Positions 9,287 through 18,837 are shown, counted from the stretch's first letter. The stretch: DNA of 64,000 nt from Neorhizobium sp. JUb45 (GCF_004343585.1 NZ_SLYW01000001.1:1054001-1118000); one strand, 5' to 3'. Made by a program: numbers and translations. Notes: a model not told the origin generated them from the letters alone.

Positions 9287-9880
9287 ATGGCAAGAACCCG
9301 TGCCGAAACAATGGAAGAAAACCGCGCGAAACTGATCGCGGCGGGACGCAAAGCCTTTGCGGAAAAGGGGTTTTCCGCCGCCTCGATGGATGAGTTGACA
9401 GCCGATGCGGGCCTGACACGCGGCGCGCTCTATTCCAATTTCGGCGACAAGCGCGGCCTGCTTGCCGCTGTGGTCAACCAGATCGACGGCGAGATGGCGA
9501 CGCGCGCCGAGGCGATCGGTGCGCAGTCAGCGGATCTGTGGGAGGGCCTGCAACAACAGGCGGCCGCCTATATCGAGATGGCGCTCGACCCGGAAGTGCA
9601 ACGCATCGTGCTGCTTGACGGCCCGGCCGTGCTTGGCGATCCGTCGCTCTGGCCCAGCCAGAACAGCTGCCTTCAGGAAACCATGCAGGCGGTGCGAAAA
9701 CTCCACGCAGCGGGCCGGCTGAAACCCTGCGACACCGAAGCCGCCGGCCGTCTTCTCTGTGGTGCGGCGCTCAACGCTGCCCTCTGGGTGGCGGCCAGCG
9801 ATGATCCGAAAACGGTGCTACCGAAGGCGATCGAAGCATTTCGCCTGATGGCCGAAGGTTTTCTGGCGGAACGGCGCTGA
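9287..9880 (+). CDS. TetR/AcrR family transcriptional regulator
   Basis: The 197-aa protein has an N-terminal helix-turn-helix (about residues 10-58) of the TetR pattern: AGRKAFAEKGFSAASMDELTADAGLTRGALYSNFGDKRGLLAAVV. The ligand-binding C-terminal domain is variable. The ATG at 9287 is preferred to GTG at 9284 because GAGG at 9277-9280 gives normal spacing. It is divergent from the RidA-like gene, with three palindromes in between. The likely role is a repressor of itself and of the RidA-like gene; the ligand is unknown. Confidence 0.9.
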   Translation: MARTRAETMEENRAKLIAAGRKAFAEKGFSAASMDELTADAGLTRGALYSNFGDKRGLLAAVVNQIDGEMATRAEAIGAQSADLWEGLQQQAAAYIEMALDPEVQRIVLLDGPAVLGDPSLWPSQNSCLQETMQAVRKLHAAGRLKPCDTEAAGRLLCGAALNAALWVAASDDPKTVLPKAIEAFRLMAEGFLAERR

Positions 9881-9898
9881 ATTTGGTGTCTGGCAATT

Positions 9899-10432
9899 TC
9901 AGCCGACAAATGCATCCCGCGTGACGGCATAACATGCGAAGACGGCATTGTCGTCATGCCCTTCGCCGATATGTAACATGCCGAGTTTTTCAGCGACCCG
10001 CAACGAGGCAGCATTACCCGGCATGACATCCGCGACGATCATGTCAAGCCGGAGCGTGTGGAAGGCATGCGCCGCCACCGTCAGCGCTGCCTCTGAGGCA
10101 AATCCCTTTCCCCAGGCCAGCCTGTTCAGACGCCAGCCGATCTCGATCTCCGGGCCGACGCCATCACGCGGAATGAGCAAAACCCAGCCGAGAAAGTCTT
10201 CTGGCGCATTTTTTGCGAAAATCGACCAGTAACCCAAGCCATTGCCGTGGTCCGTCTCTATCCGTCCACGGAGAAATACCTCATGTTCAGCCGGGTTTTG
10301 CCACGGTCCCGGCACGAACCGCGTCACTTCCGGGTCGCGGTCCATCGCCAGGCATGCCTGAAAATCCGCCATCTTGCGCGGACGCAATAGAAGTCGGTCT
10401 GTTTCGAATGAAGGTAACAAGGCAATCTCCAT
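9899..10432 (-). CDS. GNAT family N-acetyltransferase (RimJ/RimL-like)
   Basis: This predicted acetyl-CoA-dependent acetyltransferase is of the Acetyltransf_3 type. The features are ETDRLLLRPRKMADFQAC at the start, a central WRLNRLAWGKGFASEAA acetyl-CoA loop (Q/RxxGxG/A region) and NAASLRVAEKLGM near the end. The start at 10432 (MEIALLPSFETDRLLLRP) fits the family. The open frame extends 28 codons further upstream but that part looks non-coding. The substrate is unknown. It is convergent with the TetR gene. Confidence 0.82.
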   Translation of the reverse strand: MEIALLPSFETDRLLLRPRKMADFQACLAMDRDPEVTRFVPGPWQNPAEHEVFLRGRIETDHGNGLGYWSIFAKNAPEDFLGWVLLIPRDGVGPEIEIGWRLNRLAWGKGFASEAALTVAAHAFHTLRLDMIVADVMPGNAASLRVAEKLGMLHIGEGHDDNAVFACYAVTRDAFVG

Positions 10433-10632
10433 ATGAGGGGCGATCCTGCCCCGATGGTTCGACGGATATATGGCCGCAACTCGCATGGAACATCCACCGA
10501 TAACGCCGATTTTCATAGAAGTCCCACGCCGTCTGCTGTATCTGTTTCATCAAGGCGTGTGCTGCGTGCGCCACGGATTTTCCGGAACCGACGGAGACTT
10601 TGATCAACCTTCCACCAAGGGAGTGCGACCTG

Positions 10633-11814
10633 ATGTCTTCATCCGGCTCCACAGGCAAGATCCGCTCGACGCTGCGCCATTTTCTCGACAACGAAGCCTC
10701 CGGCGGCATCGTGCTGATGGTGGTGGCGGCGCTCGCCATCGTCATCGCCAATTCACCGCTGGCTGAAACCTATTTTCATCTCCTGCATGTCTATCTCGGG
10801 CCGCTCAGCCTGCAGCACTGGATCAACGACGCGCTGATGGCGGCGTTCTTCCTGCTGGTCGGGCTGGAGATCAAACGCGAAATGCTCGACGGCCAGTTGT
10901 CGACATGGAGCCGGCGTATTCTGCCCGGTGCGGCCGCGGCCGGCGGCATGCTGTTTCCGGCGCTGTTTTACGTGGCCTTCAACCGGCACGATCCATCCGC
11001 CCTGCGCGGCTGGGCCATCCCCACCGCCACCGACATCGCCTTTGCCCTCGGCGTCATCTCGTTGCTGGGTTCACGCGTTCCGGCCTCGCTCAAAATCTTT
11101 CTGGCGGCACTCGCCATCATCGATGACCTCGGCGCCGTCATCGTCATCGCGCTATTCTATACCGCCGATCTCGATCTTCTGGCGCTCGGTGGCGCTGCCG
11201 TCGTGATGGTCGCCCTGTTTGCCGCAAACCGTCTGAAGGTGAGGGCGCTTGCCGTCTATCTCGCACTTGGAGTGGTTCTGTGGTTGCTGGTCTTCGCCTC
11301 CGGCATTCATGCGACGCTGGCCGGCGTGCTGCTGGCGCTGACAATCCCGCTGAAGCTGACACCCGGCACGCCGGAAGCCTCTCGCGCCGAATCGCCATTG
11401 CACCGGCTGGAACACCTGCTGCACAAGCCGGTCGCCTTCGTCATCGTGCCGATCTTTGGTTTTGCCAATGCCGGCGTGTCACTGGCCGGCCTCTCCACCG
11501 CTGTGTTTTCCGAACCGCTGACGATGGGCGTCGCCGCCGGTCTTCTGGCCGGAAAACTGGTCGGCGTGCTCGGCACGGTGGCGCTGCTGGTGAAGCTCGG
11601 TCTGGCGCAACTGCCCGCCAAGGCGACATGGGCGCAGATGACAGGCACCGCGCTTCTCTGCGGCATCGGCTTCACCATGTCGCTGTTCATCGGCCTGCTC
11701 GCCTTCAATAATCCGGCCGTACAGGATCATGTGAAGATCGGTATCCTGATGGGGTCTCTTGCATCGGGTCTGCTGGGGGCGGCGGTGCTTGTCGTTTGCG
11801 GCCGGCGGGTGTGA
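10633..11814 (+). CDS. nhaA: Na+/H+ antiporter NhaA
   Basis: This electrogenic 2H+/1Na+ antiporter for sodium and alkaline-pH tolerance has 393 aa (E. coli NhaA 388). It carries the NhaA signatures [41 protein letters not shown] and the ion-binding pair D164-D165 ([11 protein letters not shown]), which match D163-D164 in E. coli. About 11-12 membrane segments are visible. The start at 10633 is preceded by an AAGGGAG-like site; an upstream in-frame start at 10600 would add a non-family extension. No nhaR-like gene is adjacent. Confidence 0.95.
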   Translation: MSSSGSTGKIRSTLRHFLDNEASGGIVLMVVAALAIVIANSPLAETYFHLLHVYLGPLSLQHWINDALMAAFFLLVGLEIKREMLDGQLSTWSRRILPGAAAAGGMLFPALFYVAFNRHDPSALRGWAIPTATDIAFALGVISLLGSRVPASLKIFLAALAIIDDLGAVIVIALFYTADLDLLALGGAAVVMVALFAANRLKVRALAVYLALGVVLWLLVFASGIHATLAGVLLALTIPLKLTPGTPEASRAESPLHRLEHLLHKPVAFVIVPIFGFANAGVSLAGLSTAVFSEPLTMGVAAGLLAGKLVGVLGTVALLVKLGLAQLPAKATWAQMTGTALLCGIGFTMSLFIGLLAFNNPAVQDHVKIGILMGSLASGLLGAAVLVVCGRRV

Positions 11815-11854
11815 TTTGCGGGTGTGAGTTTTGAGCTTGCCGTCGCTCCGCCAG

Positions 11855-11880
11855 CTTCTCCCTGTTTTGACAGGGAGAAG
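11855..11880. repeat. intergenic palindromic element
   Basis: CTTCTCCCTGT (11855-11865) and ACAGGGAGAAG (11870-11880) form a perfect 11-bp stem with a TTTG loop. The composition resembles the short intergenic palindromes that recur in rhizobial genomes. It could also act as an attenuating or terminating structure after nhaA. No T-run follows. Only one copy is visible in this window. Confidence 0.5.
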
Positions 11881-11985
11881 GGATATGCCGCATCCTGAAT
11901 GCCTTCAAACTGGACAAAGCCCGACCGCTCCCATACCACAAGGGCGAGGGCATTGTTCGCCCGGATGAAACGGGAATTTTGGGTC

Positions 11986-13401
11986 ATGGCAATCAAGGAC
12001 GTTCGGCAGGGCAAACGCAACGAAGACGGCATCGCCGCCGTTCTCGGCATTCTCAAGCAGGCGTTTGGCGAGCGTTTCCAGACCGGCCAGTCGTTTCGCG
12101 AACAGCATGCCCACACCACCACCTATCTGCCGGCGCAATTGCCAGATGGTGTCGTTTTCGTCGAAACCAGCGAAGACGTGAAGTCTGTCGTCAAAACCTG
12201 CGCCGCCCAGAAGGTGCCGGTTATCGCCTTCGGCACCGGTTCGTCGCTGGAAGGCCAGATCAATGCAGCCAATGGCGGCATTTCGATCGATTTTTCCCGC
12301 ATGAACAAGGTTCTACGCGTTTCGCCGGAAGATCTCGACGTCACCGTCGAACCCGGCATTACCCGCGAGGAACTCAACGTCCATCTGCGCGATACCGGGC
12401 TGTTTTTCCCGATCGATCCGGGCGCCAACGCCTCCATCGGCGGCATGACGGCGACACGCGCCTCGGGCACCAATGCGGTGCGTTACGGCACGATGAAGGA
12501 CAATGTTCTGGCGCTCACCGTCGTCACCGCCGATGGCGAAGAAATCCATGTCGGCACCCGTGCCCGCAAATCCTCGGCCGGTTATGACCTGACCCGCCTG
12601 TACGTCGGTTCGGAAGGCACACTCGGAATCATCACCTCGGTCACGCTGCGCCTGCAGGGCATTCCCGAAAAGATCGGCGGCGGTGTCTGTGCGTTTGAAA
12701 GCGTCGAGGCAGCCTGTAACGCCGTCATCATGACCATCCAGATGGGCATTCCGGTCGCCCGTATCGAACTGCTGGATGCCATGCAGATCCGTGCCTGTAA
12801 CGCCTATTCCGATCTCAGCTACCCGGAGAAACCGACGCTGTTTCTCGAATTCCACGGCACCGAGGAAACCGTCGCACTGCAATCGGCGCAGTTCGCCGAA
12901 ATCGCCGCCGAATTCGGCGGTGATGAATTCGTCTGGACCGCCAATGCGGAAGAACGCGCCAAACTCTGGAAGGCCCGCCACAATGCCTATTGGGCCGGCC
13001 GCGCGCTTGATCCCTCGCTCAGCGGTTTTTCCACCGATGTCTGCGTGCCGATCTCGCGACTGGCCGAATGCGTGGCGGAAACCCAAGCCGATATCGAGCA
13101 AGCCGGTCTGCTGGCGCCGATCGTCGGCCATGCCGGGGATGGCAATTTCCACGTGCTGGTGATGTTCGACGACAAGGATCCGGCATCGGTTGCCAAGGTT
13201 GAAGCCTTCACCCATCGTCTCGGCCAGCGGGCGTTGGCCATGGATGGCACCTGCACCGGCGAACACGGTGTGGGGCAGGGCAAATTGAGCCTGCTTGCCG
13301 AAGAAATCGGCCCGGCTCTGGGTCTGATGCAGGCTGTGAAGAAAAGCCTCGACCCGGACAATATTTTCAATCCGGGAAAAATCTGGCATCCGGCAGACTG
13401 A
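11986..13401 (+). CDS. FAD-linked oxidoreductase, D-lactate dehydrogenase (cytochrome)-like
   Basis: The 471-aa flavoprotein is of the GlcD/LDHD family. It has an N-terminal PCMH FAD-binding fold (PVIAFGTGSSLEGQI, DPGANASIGGMTATRASGTNAVRYGTMKDNVL, YVGSEGTLGIITSVTLRL) and a C-terminal FAD-oxidase domain with the catalytic-type GHAGDGNFHV and GEHGVGQGK motifs. It probably oxidises D-lactate or a related 2-hydroxy acid and passes electrons to cytochrome c or quinone. No GlcE/GlcF partners are adjacent. The start is uncertain: ATG at 11986 gives a family-length protein, while ATG at 11965 is also in frame. Neither has a strong ribosome binding site. Confidence 0.87.
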   Translation: MAIKDVRQGKRNEDGIAAVLGILKQAFGERFQTGQSFREQHAHTTTYLPAQLPDGVVFVETSEDVKSVVKTCAAQKVPVIAFGTGSSLEGQINAANGGISIDFSRMNKVLRVSPEDLDVTVEPGITREELNVHLRDTGLFFPIDPGANASIGGMTATRASGTNAVRYGTMKDNVLALTVVTADGEEIHVGTRARKSSAGYDLTRLYVGSEGTLGIITSVTLRLQGIPEKIGGGVCAFESVEAACNAVIMTIQMGIPVARIELLDAMQIRACNAYSDLSYPEKPTLFLEFHGTEETVALQSAQFAEIAAEFGGDEFVWTANAEERAKLWKARHNAYWAGRALDPSLSGFSTDVCVPISRLAECVAETQADIEQAGLLAPIVGHAGDGNFHVLVMFDDKDPASVAKVEAFTHRLGQRALAMDGTCTGEHGVGQGKLSLLAEEIGPALGLMQAVKKSLDPDNIFNPGKIWHPAD

Positions 13402-13438
13402 TCAGGCACAACAGCGGTAACAGGGGAGACGACAGGCA

Positions 13439-16400
13439 GTGCTCGGACGGATCATGCTCTTCCTCGGTGGCCTCGTGGTCGTGGCGTTGTTCACGGCCCT
13501 GTTTGCGCCGTTCTTCCTCGACTGGTCGAGTTTCCGCACCGAGTTCGAAAATCAGGCCAGCCGTATCCTCGGCAAGAAGGTCACCGTGCACGGCAATGTC
13601 GATGCCCGCATCCTGCCGTTCCCGTCGGTCACCATGCATGACGTGCGCATCGGCCGCGATACCGATGGCACGCCGCAGGTGCAGGCCGCCGAATTTTCCA
13701 TGGATATGGAACTGGCACCCTTCATGTCCGGCGAGGCGCGCATTTTCGACATGCGCATCGTTCGCCCCAAGGCGCGCATCCGCGTCCTGAGCGACGGCAC
13801 GCTCGACTGGACCCGTTCCGGCCGCGTCGATATTCCGGCGCGCAATGTCGTGCTGGAAGACGTGCATATCACCGATGCCGAGATCGAATTCATCGACGAG
13901 CAAACCGGCCGCACCCGTCGCCTGACGGAGTTCAATGCCGATATGGCCGCCGCATCGCTGGCCGGCCCATGGCGGGCCGATGGCACCGCCAATCTCGACG
14001 GCTATGATGCCCGATTCAATTTTTCGAGCGCAGAGCCGGATGCGGCGACAGGCAGCGTGCCCTTGCGTCTGCGTCTGTGGCCCGATCAGCAGCCGGTGGA
14101 ATTGCAGCTCGATGGGGCGCTGGCCGTCAAGGAAGGTCGTGCCGGTTATCAGGGCGCCTTCAATCTGGTGACGCTGGCGGAAGAGACGGAAGAGGAACCT
14201 GTCACCCCGCCGCCGCCGGGGCCACGCGTGCGCGGCCGTTTCGAACTCACCAATGACCGCATCCGCATTCCCGAATACCGGCTGGAGCTTGGCGCTGGCG
14301 ACAATCCTTACGTCACGACAGGCGAAGCGACGCTCGATACCGGCGACAAGCCGGAATTCCTGCTCACCGGCGATGGCCAGCAGATCGACGTCAACCGCCT
14401 GACGCAGGAGGAAGCGGGCGGCAAGACGGCGCGCAATCCGGCCGTGTCGGCGCAACGTCGCCTGAATGCGCTGATCCGCATGGCGGCTGCGATCCCTATC
14501 CCGCAGGTGCCGGGCAAGGCCAGCTTGCGCCTGCCGGCCATCGTGCTCAACGACACGACGCTGCGCGACATCCGCCTCGATTTGCGCCCGGCCGGCCAAG
14601 GCTGGGCGGTCGATAATGTCGTGGCGACACTGCCAGGCCGGACCCGTGTCGAGGCCAAGGGTAGTCTGCAACTGGTCGGCAACGCCGCCTTTTCCGGCAG
14701 CATGCTGCTCGCCTCCAACCAGCCTTCCGGCCTGGCCGACTGGCTGTCCGGCAAGGTCGATCCGGCCATCCGCCGGCTGAGTTCCGCAGGCTTTTCGGCC
14801 AAGGTCGATCTCACCACCGAGCGCCAGCGTTTCGAGGGGCTGGAACTGGCGATCGGCAATGCCACGCTGACCGGCAGCATCGAACGCCAGTCCATCCCCG
14901 ATCAGACGCCCAGCCTGACAATCGATCTGTCCGGCAACGAAATCGATATCGATGCCATGCGCGCGCTCGGCTCGCTGCTGACCGGCGACGATGCCGGCCG
15001 CGACGTTCTCGACCACAAGCTTGCCGGTACGCTGCGCGCCGACCGTTTCAACGCCTTTGGTGTTGCCGCCGACAAGGTCGATACGACCTTTTCCTTTGCC
15101 GATGGCGCGCTGTCGCTGGAAAAACTGACGGTCGGCGATCTCGCCGGTGCGGAAATCGCCGCCAGCGGCAAGCTGGAAGGTTCGTTGCTCGCCTATTCCG
15201 GTGGTGGCACGGTTTCGCTGAAATCCGCCGATCCGACACCGTTTCTCGCGATGTTGCGCGACCACCTGCCGCGTAACCCGGCACTGGCGCGATTGGCGGA
15301 GAGCGCCGGCTGGTATGCGCAGACCGACCTCAAGGCCGAGATCACGGTGGGTGGTAACGTCAACGGCCTTGCCGCCGATCTCACCGGCGTCAGCAATGGC
15401 AGCCGTGTTGCCGGCGATATCCGCCTGCCGAACCTGCTCGATCTCACCGGTAGCGACACATTCGATGTGAAGGCCACGCTTGAAAACCCCAATGCCTCGA
15501 CGCTGTTCGGCCAGGCCGGCCTCGACCCGCTGCCCTTCGATGTCGAAGGTGATGGACTGTTGACGCTTGCCGCCTCCGGCAGTGGCGACAAGCCTGCCAC
15601 GATCGACCTCGCTTATGCGGCTGGCGAGACGCTGATGTCCGCCAAGGGAGAGCTCAACCTTCTCGATCCCGGCTTCGGCAACGGCAAGGCACGTATTTCG
15701 GTGACAAGCCCGGATCTCGAACCCTATCTGCTTATGACCGGTATCGGCCTGCCGCAATTCGGCACCGGCCTTCCGGCAAAGCTCGTCGCCGACGTTGCGC
15801 TGACGCCTGAGGCGATCACCGTTGCCGGCCTCGACGGCACGCTGGCAGGCAATACGCTGAAGGGCGAAATCCGTCTCGACCGCAGCACGCCGGCATGGGC
15901 GGCCAGCGGCAGGCTTTCCATGGATACGCTCGATCTGGCATGGCTCGGCGAGGCGATCTATGGCCCGCTCACCGATGCGGACACCGGCGAACTGTCGAGC
16001 AAGGATTTTGCCCTGCCGATTTTTGGCAGCACGGACGCGACCCTTGACGTGACGGCCGGGACACTGCGAACCGACTTCACGGCACCCGTAACTGATTTTG
16101 CCGGTCGCATCACCCATCGTGGCGGCAATCTGACCGTCGAAAATCTTGGCGGCACATGGAACGGCGGCAAGCTCGGCGGCCGTCTGATGATGTCGAACGG
16201 GCAGGGCGTCGGCATCTTTCAGACGCGCCTGACGCTTGAAGGCGGCGATCTTGCGCCCGTCGTCTGGCAATCAGGCAATGGTGCGCCGGTTGCGACCGGC
16301 GGTATCGGTTTCGATCTGGTGGCGGAGGCGACCGCCAAAAGTGTAGCCGATCTCCTCGGCTCTGCCAGCGGTTCGGGACAGGTGCGCCTCTCCAACCTCA

Positions 16401-17146
16401 CCATCAACGGGCTCAACCCAGCCCTGCTGTCGCCTCTGCTCGAAAAGGCGGATGGCATCAAGGGCGAGGTGACGGCGGCAAAGGTTCAGCCGCTGGTGGC
16501 GGGTCTCGTGCATGCCGGCCAGACCCGTATCGGTGATGTCGCCATTCCCTTCACCATGACCGATGGCGAAGCGCGTGCGCAAAACATTGCCGCGGTCGAT
16601 GGTTCGACAAAACTCAATGGCGCGCTGCGGCTGAATTTCGCCGACGGGACGGTGGCCGGCGACATCGGTCTCGGTTTCGATGCCGGCGACGAATCACTGG
16701 CCGGTGGCGATTCGGCGTTGAGGCTGATCTATTCCGGCGATCTGGCGGCGCCTGATGAAGCGCTTGATGTTGGCGACATGACCAATTTCCTCTCCATGCG
16801 CGCCTTTGAGAAGGAACGCCGCCGCGTCGAGACCTTGCAGGCGAGCGTTCTTGAAAAGCAGCGCCTGCGCCGCGAGGCAGCCCTTTATGCCTTCCGCGAC
16901 AACGAACGCCGCATCGCTCGCGAAAAGGCCGAGGCGGAGGAAAAGGCGCGTCTTGAGGAAGAGGCCCGGCTTGCCGCCGAACAGGAGCAGCGACGTCTTG
17001 CCGAGGAAAAGGCAGCGGAAGAACGCCGTCGCCGCGAGGAGGCCGAACCGCGCCTGACCGTGCCGCCTGCAGGCAACGCGATCGGTGCGCCAGCGCTCGA
17101 TTTCAACAACGGCGATTTTCAGAACCTGCCCGGCGTCCAGCGGTAA
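13439..17146 (+). CDS. AsmA family protein, large inner-membrane-anchored
   Basis: The 1235-aa protein begins with one transmembrane segment (about residues 5-28), followed by a long beta-rich periplasmic region. The AsmA N-terminal pattern is clear: FFLDWSSFRTEFENQASRILGKKVTVHGNVDARILPFPSVTMHDVRIG. AsmA-like domains are thought to form hydrophobic grooves moving lipids between membranes. The C-terminal 130 residues are unusual, with a highly charged Glu/Arg/Lys/Ala helix (about 1120-1210) likely to form a coiled coil and then a short tail. The start is GTG at 13439 with GGGGAG upstream. It is twice as long as E. coli AsmA (617 aa), nearer TamB/YhdP-class lengths. Confidence 0.9.
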   Translation: MLGRIMLFLGGLVVVALFTALFAPFFLDWSSFRTEFENQASRILGKKVTVHGNVDARILPFPSVTMHDVRIGRDTDGTPQVQAAEFSMDMELAPFMSGEARIFDMRIVRPKARIRVLSDGTLDWTRSGRVDIPARNVVLEDVHITDAEIEFIDEQTGRTRRLTEFNADMAAASLAGPWRADGTANLDGYDARFNFSSAEPDAATGSVPLRLRLWPDQQPVELQLDGALAVKEGRAGYQGAFNLVTLAEETEEEPVTPPPPGPRVRGRFELTNDRIRIPEYRLELGAGDNPYVTTGEATLDTGDKPEFLLTGDGQQIDVNRLTQEEAGGKTARNPAVSAQRRLNALIRMAAAIPIPQVPGKASLRLPAIVLNDTTLRDIRLDLRPAGQGWAVDNVVATLPGRTRVEAKGSLQLVGNAAFSGSMLLASNQPSGLADWLSGKVDPAIRRLSSAGFSAKVDLTTERQRFEGLELAIGNATLTGSIERQSIPDQTPSLTIDLSGNEIDIDAMRALGSLLTGDDAGRDVLDHKLAGTLRADRFNAFGVAADKVDTTFSFADGALSLEKLTVGDLAGAEIAASGKLEGSLLAYSGGGTVSLKSADPTPFLAMLRDHLPRNPALARLAESAGWYAQTDLKAEITVGGNVNGLAADLTGVSNGSRVAGDIRLPNLLDLTGSDTFDVKATLENPNASTLFGQAGLDPLPFDVEGDGLLTLAASGSGDKPATIDLAYAAGETLMSAKGELNLLDPGFGNGKARISVTSPDLEPYLLMTGIGLPQFGTGLPAKLVADVALTPEAITVAGLDGTLAGNTLKGEIRLDRSTPAWAASGRLSMDTLDLAWLGEAIYGPLTDADTGELSSKDFALPIFGSTDATLDVTAGTLRTDFTAPVTDFAGRITHRGGNLTVENLGGTWNGGKLGGRLMMSNGQGVGIFQTRLTLEGGDLAPVVWQSGNGAPVATGGIGFDLVAEATAKSVADLLGSASGSGQVRLSNLTINGLNPALLSPLLEKADGIKGEVTAAKVQPLVAGLVHAGQTRIGDVAIPFTMTDGEARAQNIAAVDGSTKLNGALRLNFADGTVAGDIGLGFDAGDESLAGGDSALRLIYSGDLAAPDEALDVGDMTNFLSMRAFEKERRRVETLQASVLEKQRLRREAALYAFRDNERRIAREKAEAEEKARLEEEARLAAEQEQRRLAEEKAAEERRRREEAEPRLTVPPAGNAIGAPALDFNNGDFQNLPGVQR

Positions 17147-17157
17147 TTGTCGCCGGG

Positions 17158-17376
17158 TCAGGAAGCGTGTTCACCCTTCAGGTGCCGCAGCACATGCACC
17201 CGAAGCGCCGACGACAGGTTGCTTTCGGCATCGCGGCCGTCGTCGATCTCGGCGATCAGGCCGGCGACGCTTTTCTGGCGCGCGACGGCAATGGTCTTGA
17301 GTTCGCTCCAGAACTCGTCTTCCAGCGTGAAACTGGTGCGGTGCCCATGCAGGGTCGCGGAATGTTTGCGGATCAT
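17158..17376 (-). CDS. small ribbon-helix-helix domain protein
   Basis: The protein of about 72 aa resembles the RHH_4 family common in Rhizobiales (RKHSATLHGHRTSFTLEDEFWSELKTIAVARQKSVAGLIAEID). The fold predicts a dimeric DNA-binding protein; targets are unknown. The ATG at 17376 is chosen, and GTG at 17394 is an in-frame alternative. It is the last gene of a probable sspB-DUF4169-RHH operon. Confidence 0.8.
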   Translation of the reverse strand: MIRKHSATLHGHRTSFTLEDEFWSELKTIAVARQKSVAGLIAEIDDGRDAESNLSSALRVHVLRHLKGEHAS

Positions 17377-17454
17377 TGCTTCGTACTCGCACACGAGACT
17401 GATCGTATCGGGATGTTCATGCGGTGAGGTAACGTAAGGTCAGTGACGCCGGGA

Positions 17455-17646
17455 TCAGGCGTCGTTTTCCGGCTTATCGAGCTTTTTCTGGTCGAGTGAT
17501 CGCTCGGCCTTGTCGTTCAGTGCCTGCGTCAGAGACTTTTCCGGTTTTGTCCGGCCGAAAGTCAGGCGGTTCTGCTCCGCCTGCTTTTCTTTCTCAGACC
17601 GGGCCTTGGTCTTGCGGAACTGACGCAGATTGACGATGTCGGCCAT
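17455..17646 (-). CDS. DUF4169 family small protein
   Basis: The 63-aa, highly charged Lys/Arg/Glu/Gln-rich protein begins MADIVNLRQFRKTKARSEKE, typical of DUF4169 proteins found next to sspB in Rhizobiales. It is probably helical with no membrane segment, and the function is unknown. The start at 17646 has GGAGAG upstream. It lies 41 bp after sspB on the same strand. Confidence 0.85.
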   Translation of the reverse strand: MADIVNLRQFRKTKARSEKEKQAEQNRLTFGRTKPEKSLTQALNDKAERSLDQKKLDKPENDA

Positions 17647-17687
17647 ATGCGTGCTCTCCGGATCGACCATGCGGCCGGTGGGTTGGA

Positions 17688-18206
17688 TCAGTGCTTCTTG
17701 CGGAACGAATCCAGCGAGACGACGGACCCTTCCTTTTTCGGCTCGTCGGATTTTTCCTCCGTCTCGCCGCCTTCCGCAGGCTTGGAAACGGCATCGACGG
17801 GATATGCGGTGATTTCGGCAGAGGTCTCGTTTTCGTCCTCGTCGGCCATCGGAACTTCGAATTCGAGTTCGAAATTCACCGACGGATCGTAGAAACCGCG
17901 GATGGCGTTGAACGGGATGACGAGTCGCTCCGGCGTATCGGAGAAGGACAAGCCGATCTCGAACTGGGTTTCAGTCACCTTCAGGTCCCAGAACTGATGC
18001 TGGACGACGATGGTCATTTGCTCGGCATATTTCTGCTTGAGGTGCTGCGAAATGCGAACACCCGGCGCACCGGTCAGGAAGGTGATGAAAAAATGATGCT
18101 CACCGGGAAGCCGGCCGGTCGTGGCGACCTCGGACAGAACCTTGCGGATAACGCCACGCAGAGCGTCCTGCGCCAGAATATCGTAGCGGATATGATCCTG
18201 CCCCAT
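17688..18206 (-). CDS. sspB: SspB family protein, adaptor for ssrA-tagged substrates
   Basis: The 172-aa alphaproteobacterial SspB homologue has an N-terminal tag-binding domain (MGQDHIRYDILAQDALRG through IPFNAIRGFYDPSVNFELEFEV). A flexible acidic linker follows, then a short C-terminal tail (VVSLDSFRKK) that in this family docks on ClpX. SspB delivers tmRNA-tagged proteins to ClpXP. I chose the ATG at 18206 by family convention; in-frame ATGs upstream at 18221 and 18314 are less likely. The tmRNA gene lies just upstream on the same strand, a striking functional pairing. Confidence 0.92.
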   Translation of the reverse strand: MGQDHIRYDILAQDALRGVIRKVLSEVATTGRLPGEHHFFITFLTGAPGVRISQHLKQKYAEQMTIVVQHQFWDLKVTETQFEIGLSFSDTPERLVIPFNAIRGFYDPSVNFELEFEVPMADEDENETSAEITAYPVDAVSKPAEGGETEEKSDEPKKEGSVVSLDSFRKKH

Positions 18207-18334
18207 CGGCCTGTCTTCCATTCGTTGTCGTCTTTTCTCGATCGGTTGCGTTTGCTCGTTATAGGGCAGGGCAAGGTTATGGAAAAGCCCCCGTCCACGC
18301 CCGATTCCGAGCATCCTACAAAATTTCAGGGGTA

Positions 18335-18669
18335 AGGAGAAGGTGGAGGTTTCTGTTGCCAGGTACCTCCGAACCCCGCCTTACGGGGCTAACCGTAAGG
18401 ACTTAAAGCGGAATTCCCGCACCGCCATTAGGCAGCGAGAGCGTATTCCTTAGCGTTGTTGTCATTTGCAACTACACTTGTGACCCGATAACGGCGGTAT
18501 CATGCCGAGCAAAAGTACGATCTTTACGCCCTTGTCGATCCTATTTCGCCCCCATCAAAAGCCGGCCATTTCGACCGACCGGTTTTTGGTGGAGGCGCCG
18601 GGTACCGCCCCCGGGTCCAATAGGTTTATTACACCGACCATTTATCGCCATATCCGGACCGAAGTCCGG
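18335..18669 (-). ncRNA. ssrA: two-piece (circularly permuted) transfer-messenger RNA
   Basis: Read on the minus strand, the acceptor piece comes first. A C(UUCG)G hairpin at 18669-18654 is followed by a T-arm (CCGGG/CCCGG stem) and an acceptor strand CGCCUCC-A-CCA ending at 18587. After a spacer of about 33 nt the coding piece begins at 18553 with GGGGGCG. The seven acceptor pairs form between the two pieces and include a G3-U70 wobble, the alanine identity element. The tag frame runs 18469-18428 and encodes ANDNNAKEYALAA then UAA; charged Ala is added first. Hairpins follow at 18405-18384 and 18370-18345. The outer ends are approximate; the landmarks are exact. Confidence 0.93.
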
Positions 18670-18676
18670 CACGGCT

Positions 18677-18705
18677 GATATAGGTGTTTGCGTGCCCGTT
18701 GAAAA
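18677..18705 (-). promoter_or_regulatory. probable ssrA promoter
   Basis: On the minus strand, TTTTCA (18705-18700) and TATATC (18682-18677) are 17 bp apart, and transcription would begin near 18670, just before the first acceptor-piece hairpin. The -10 context CCTATAT also resembles the alphaproteobacterial heat-shock sigma consensus. Confidence 0.45.
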
Positions 18706-18837
18706 GAGGTCTTGTCATCTTGTTGTGATGATCATGAAAAGATGGGAAAAGCGCCTTTTGCTCACCGGGAGGTGATTGGTGCGGGGCGGCCGTGCTATTA
18801 TGTATGCCTGAAATTCAGGAATCGGCGACCACGACCC

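Noticed and set aside
13367..16270. Long open frame (about 960 codons) antisense to the AsmA-like gene
   Set aside because: It mirrors the sense gene's GC-rich third positions, has no family motif and no ribosome binding site. The sense frame has a clear AsmA domain and membrane anchor.
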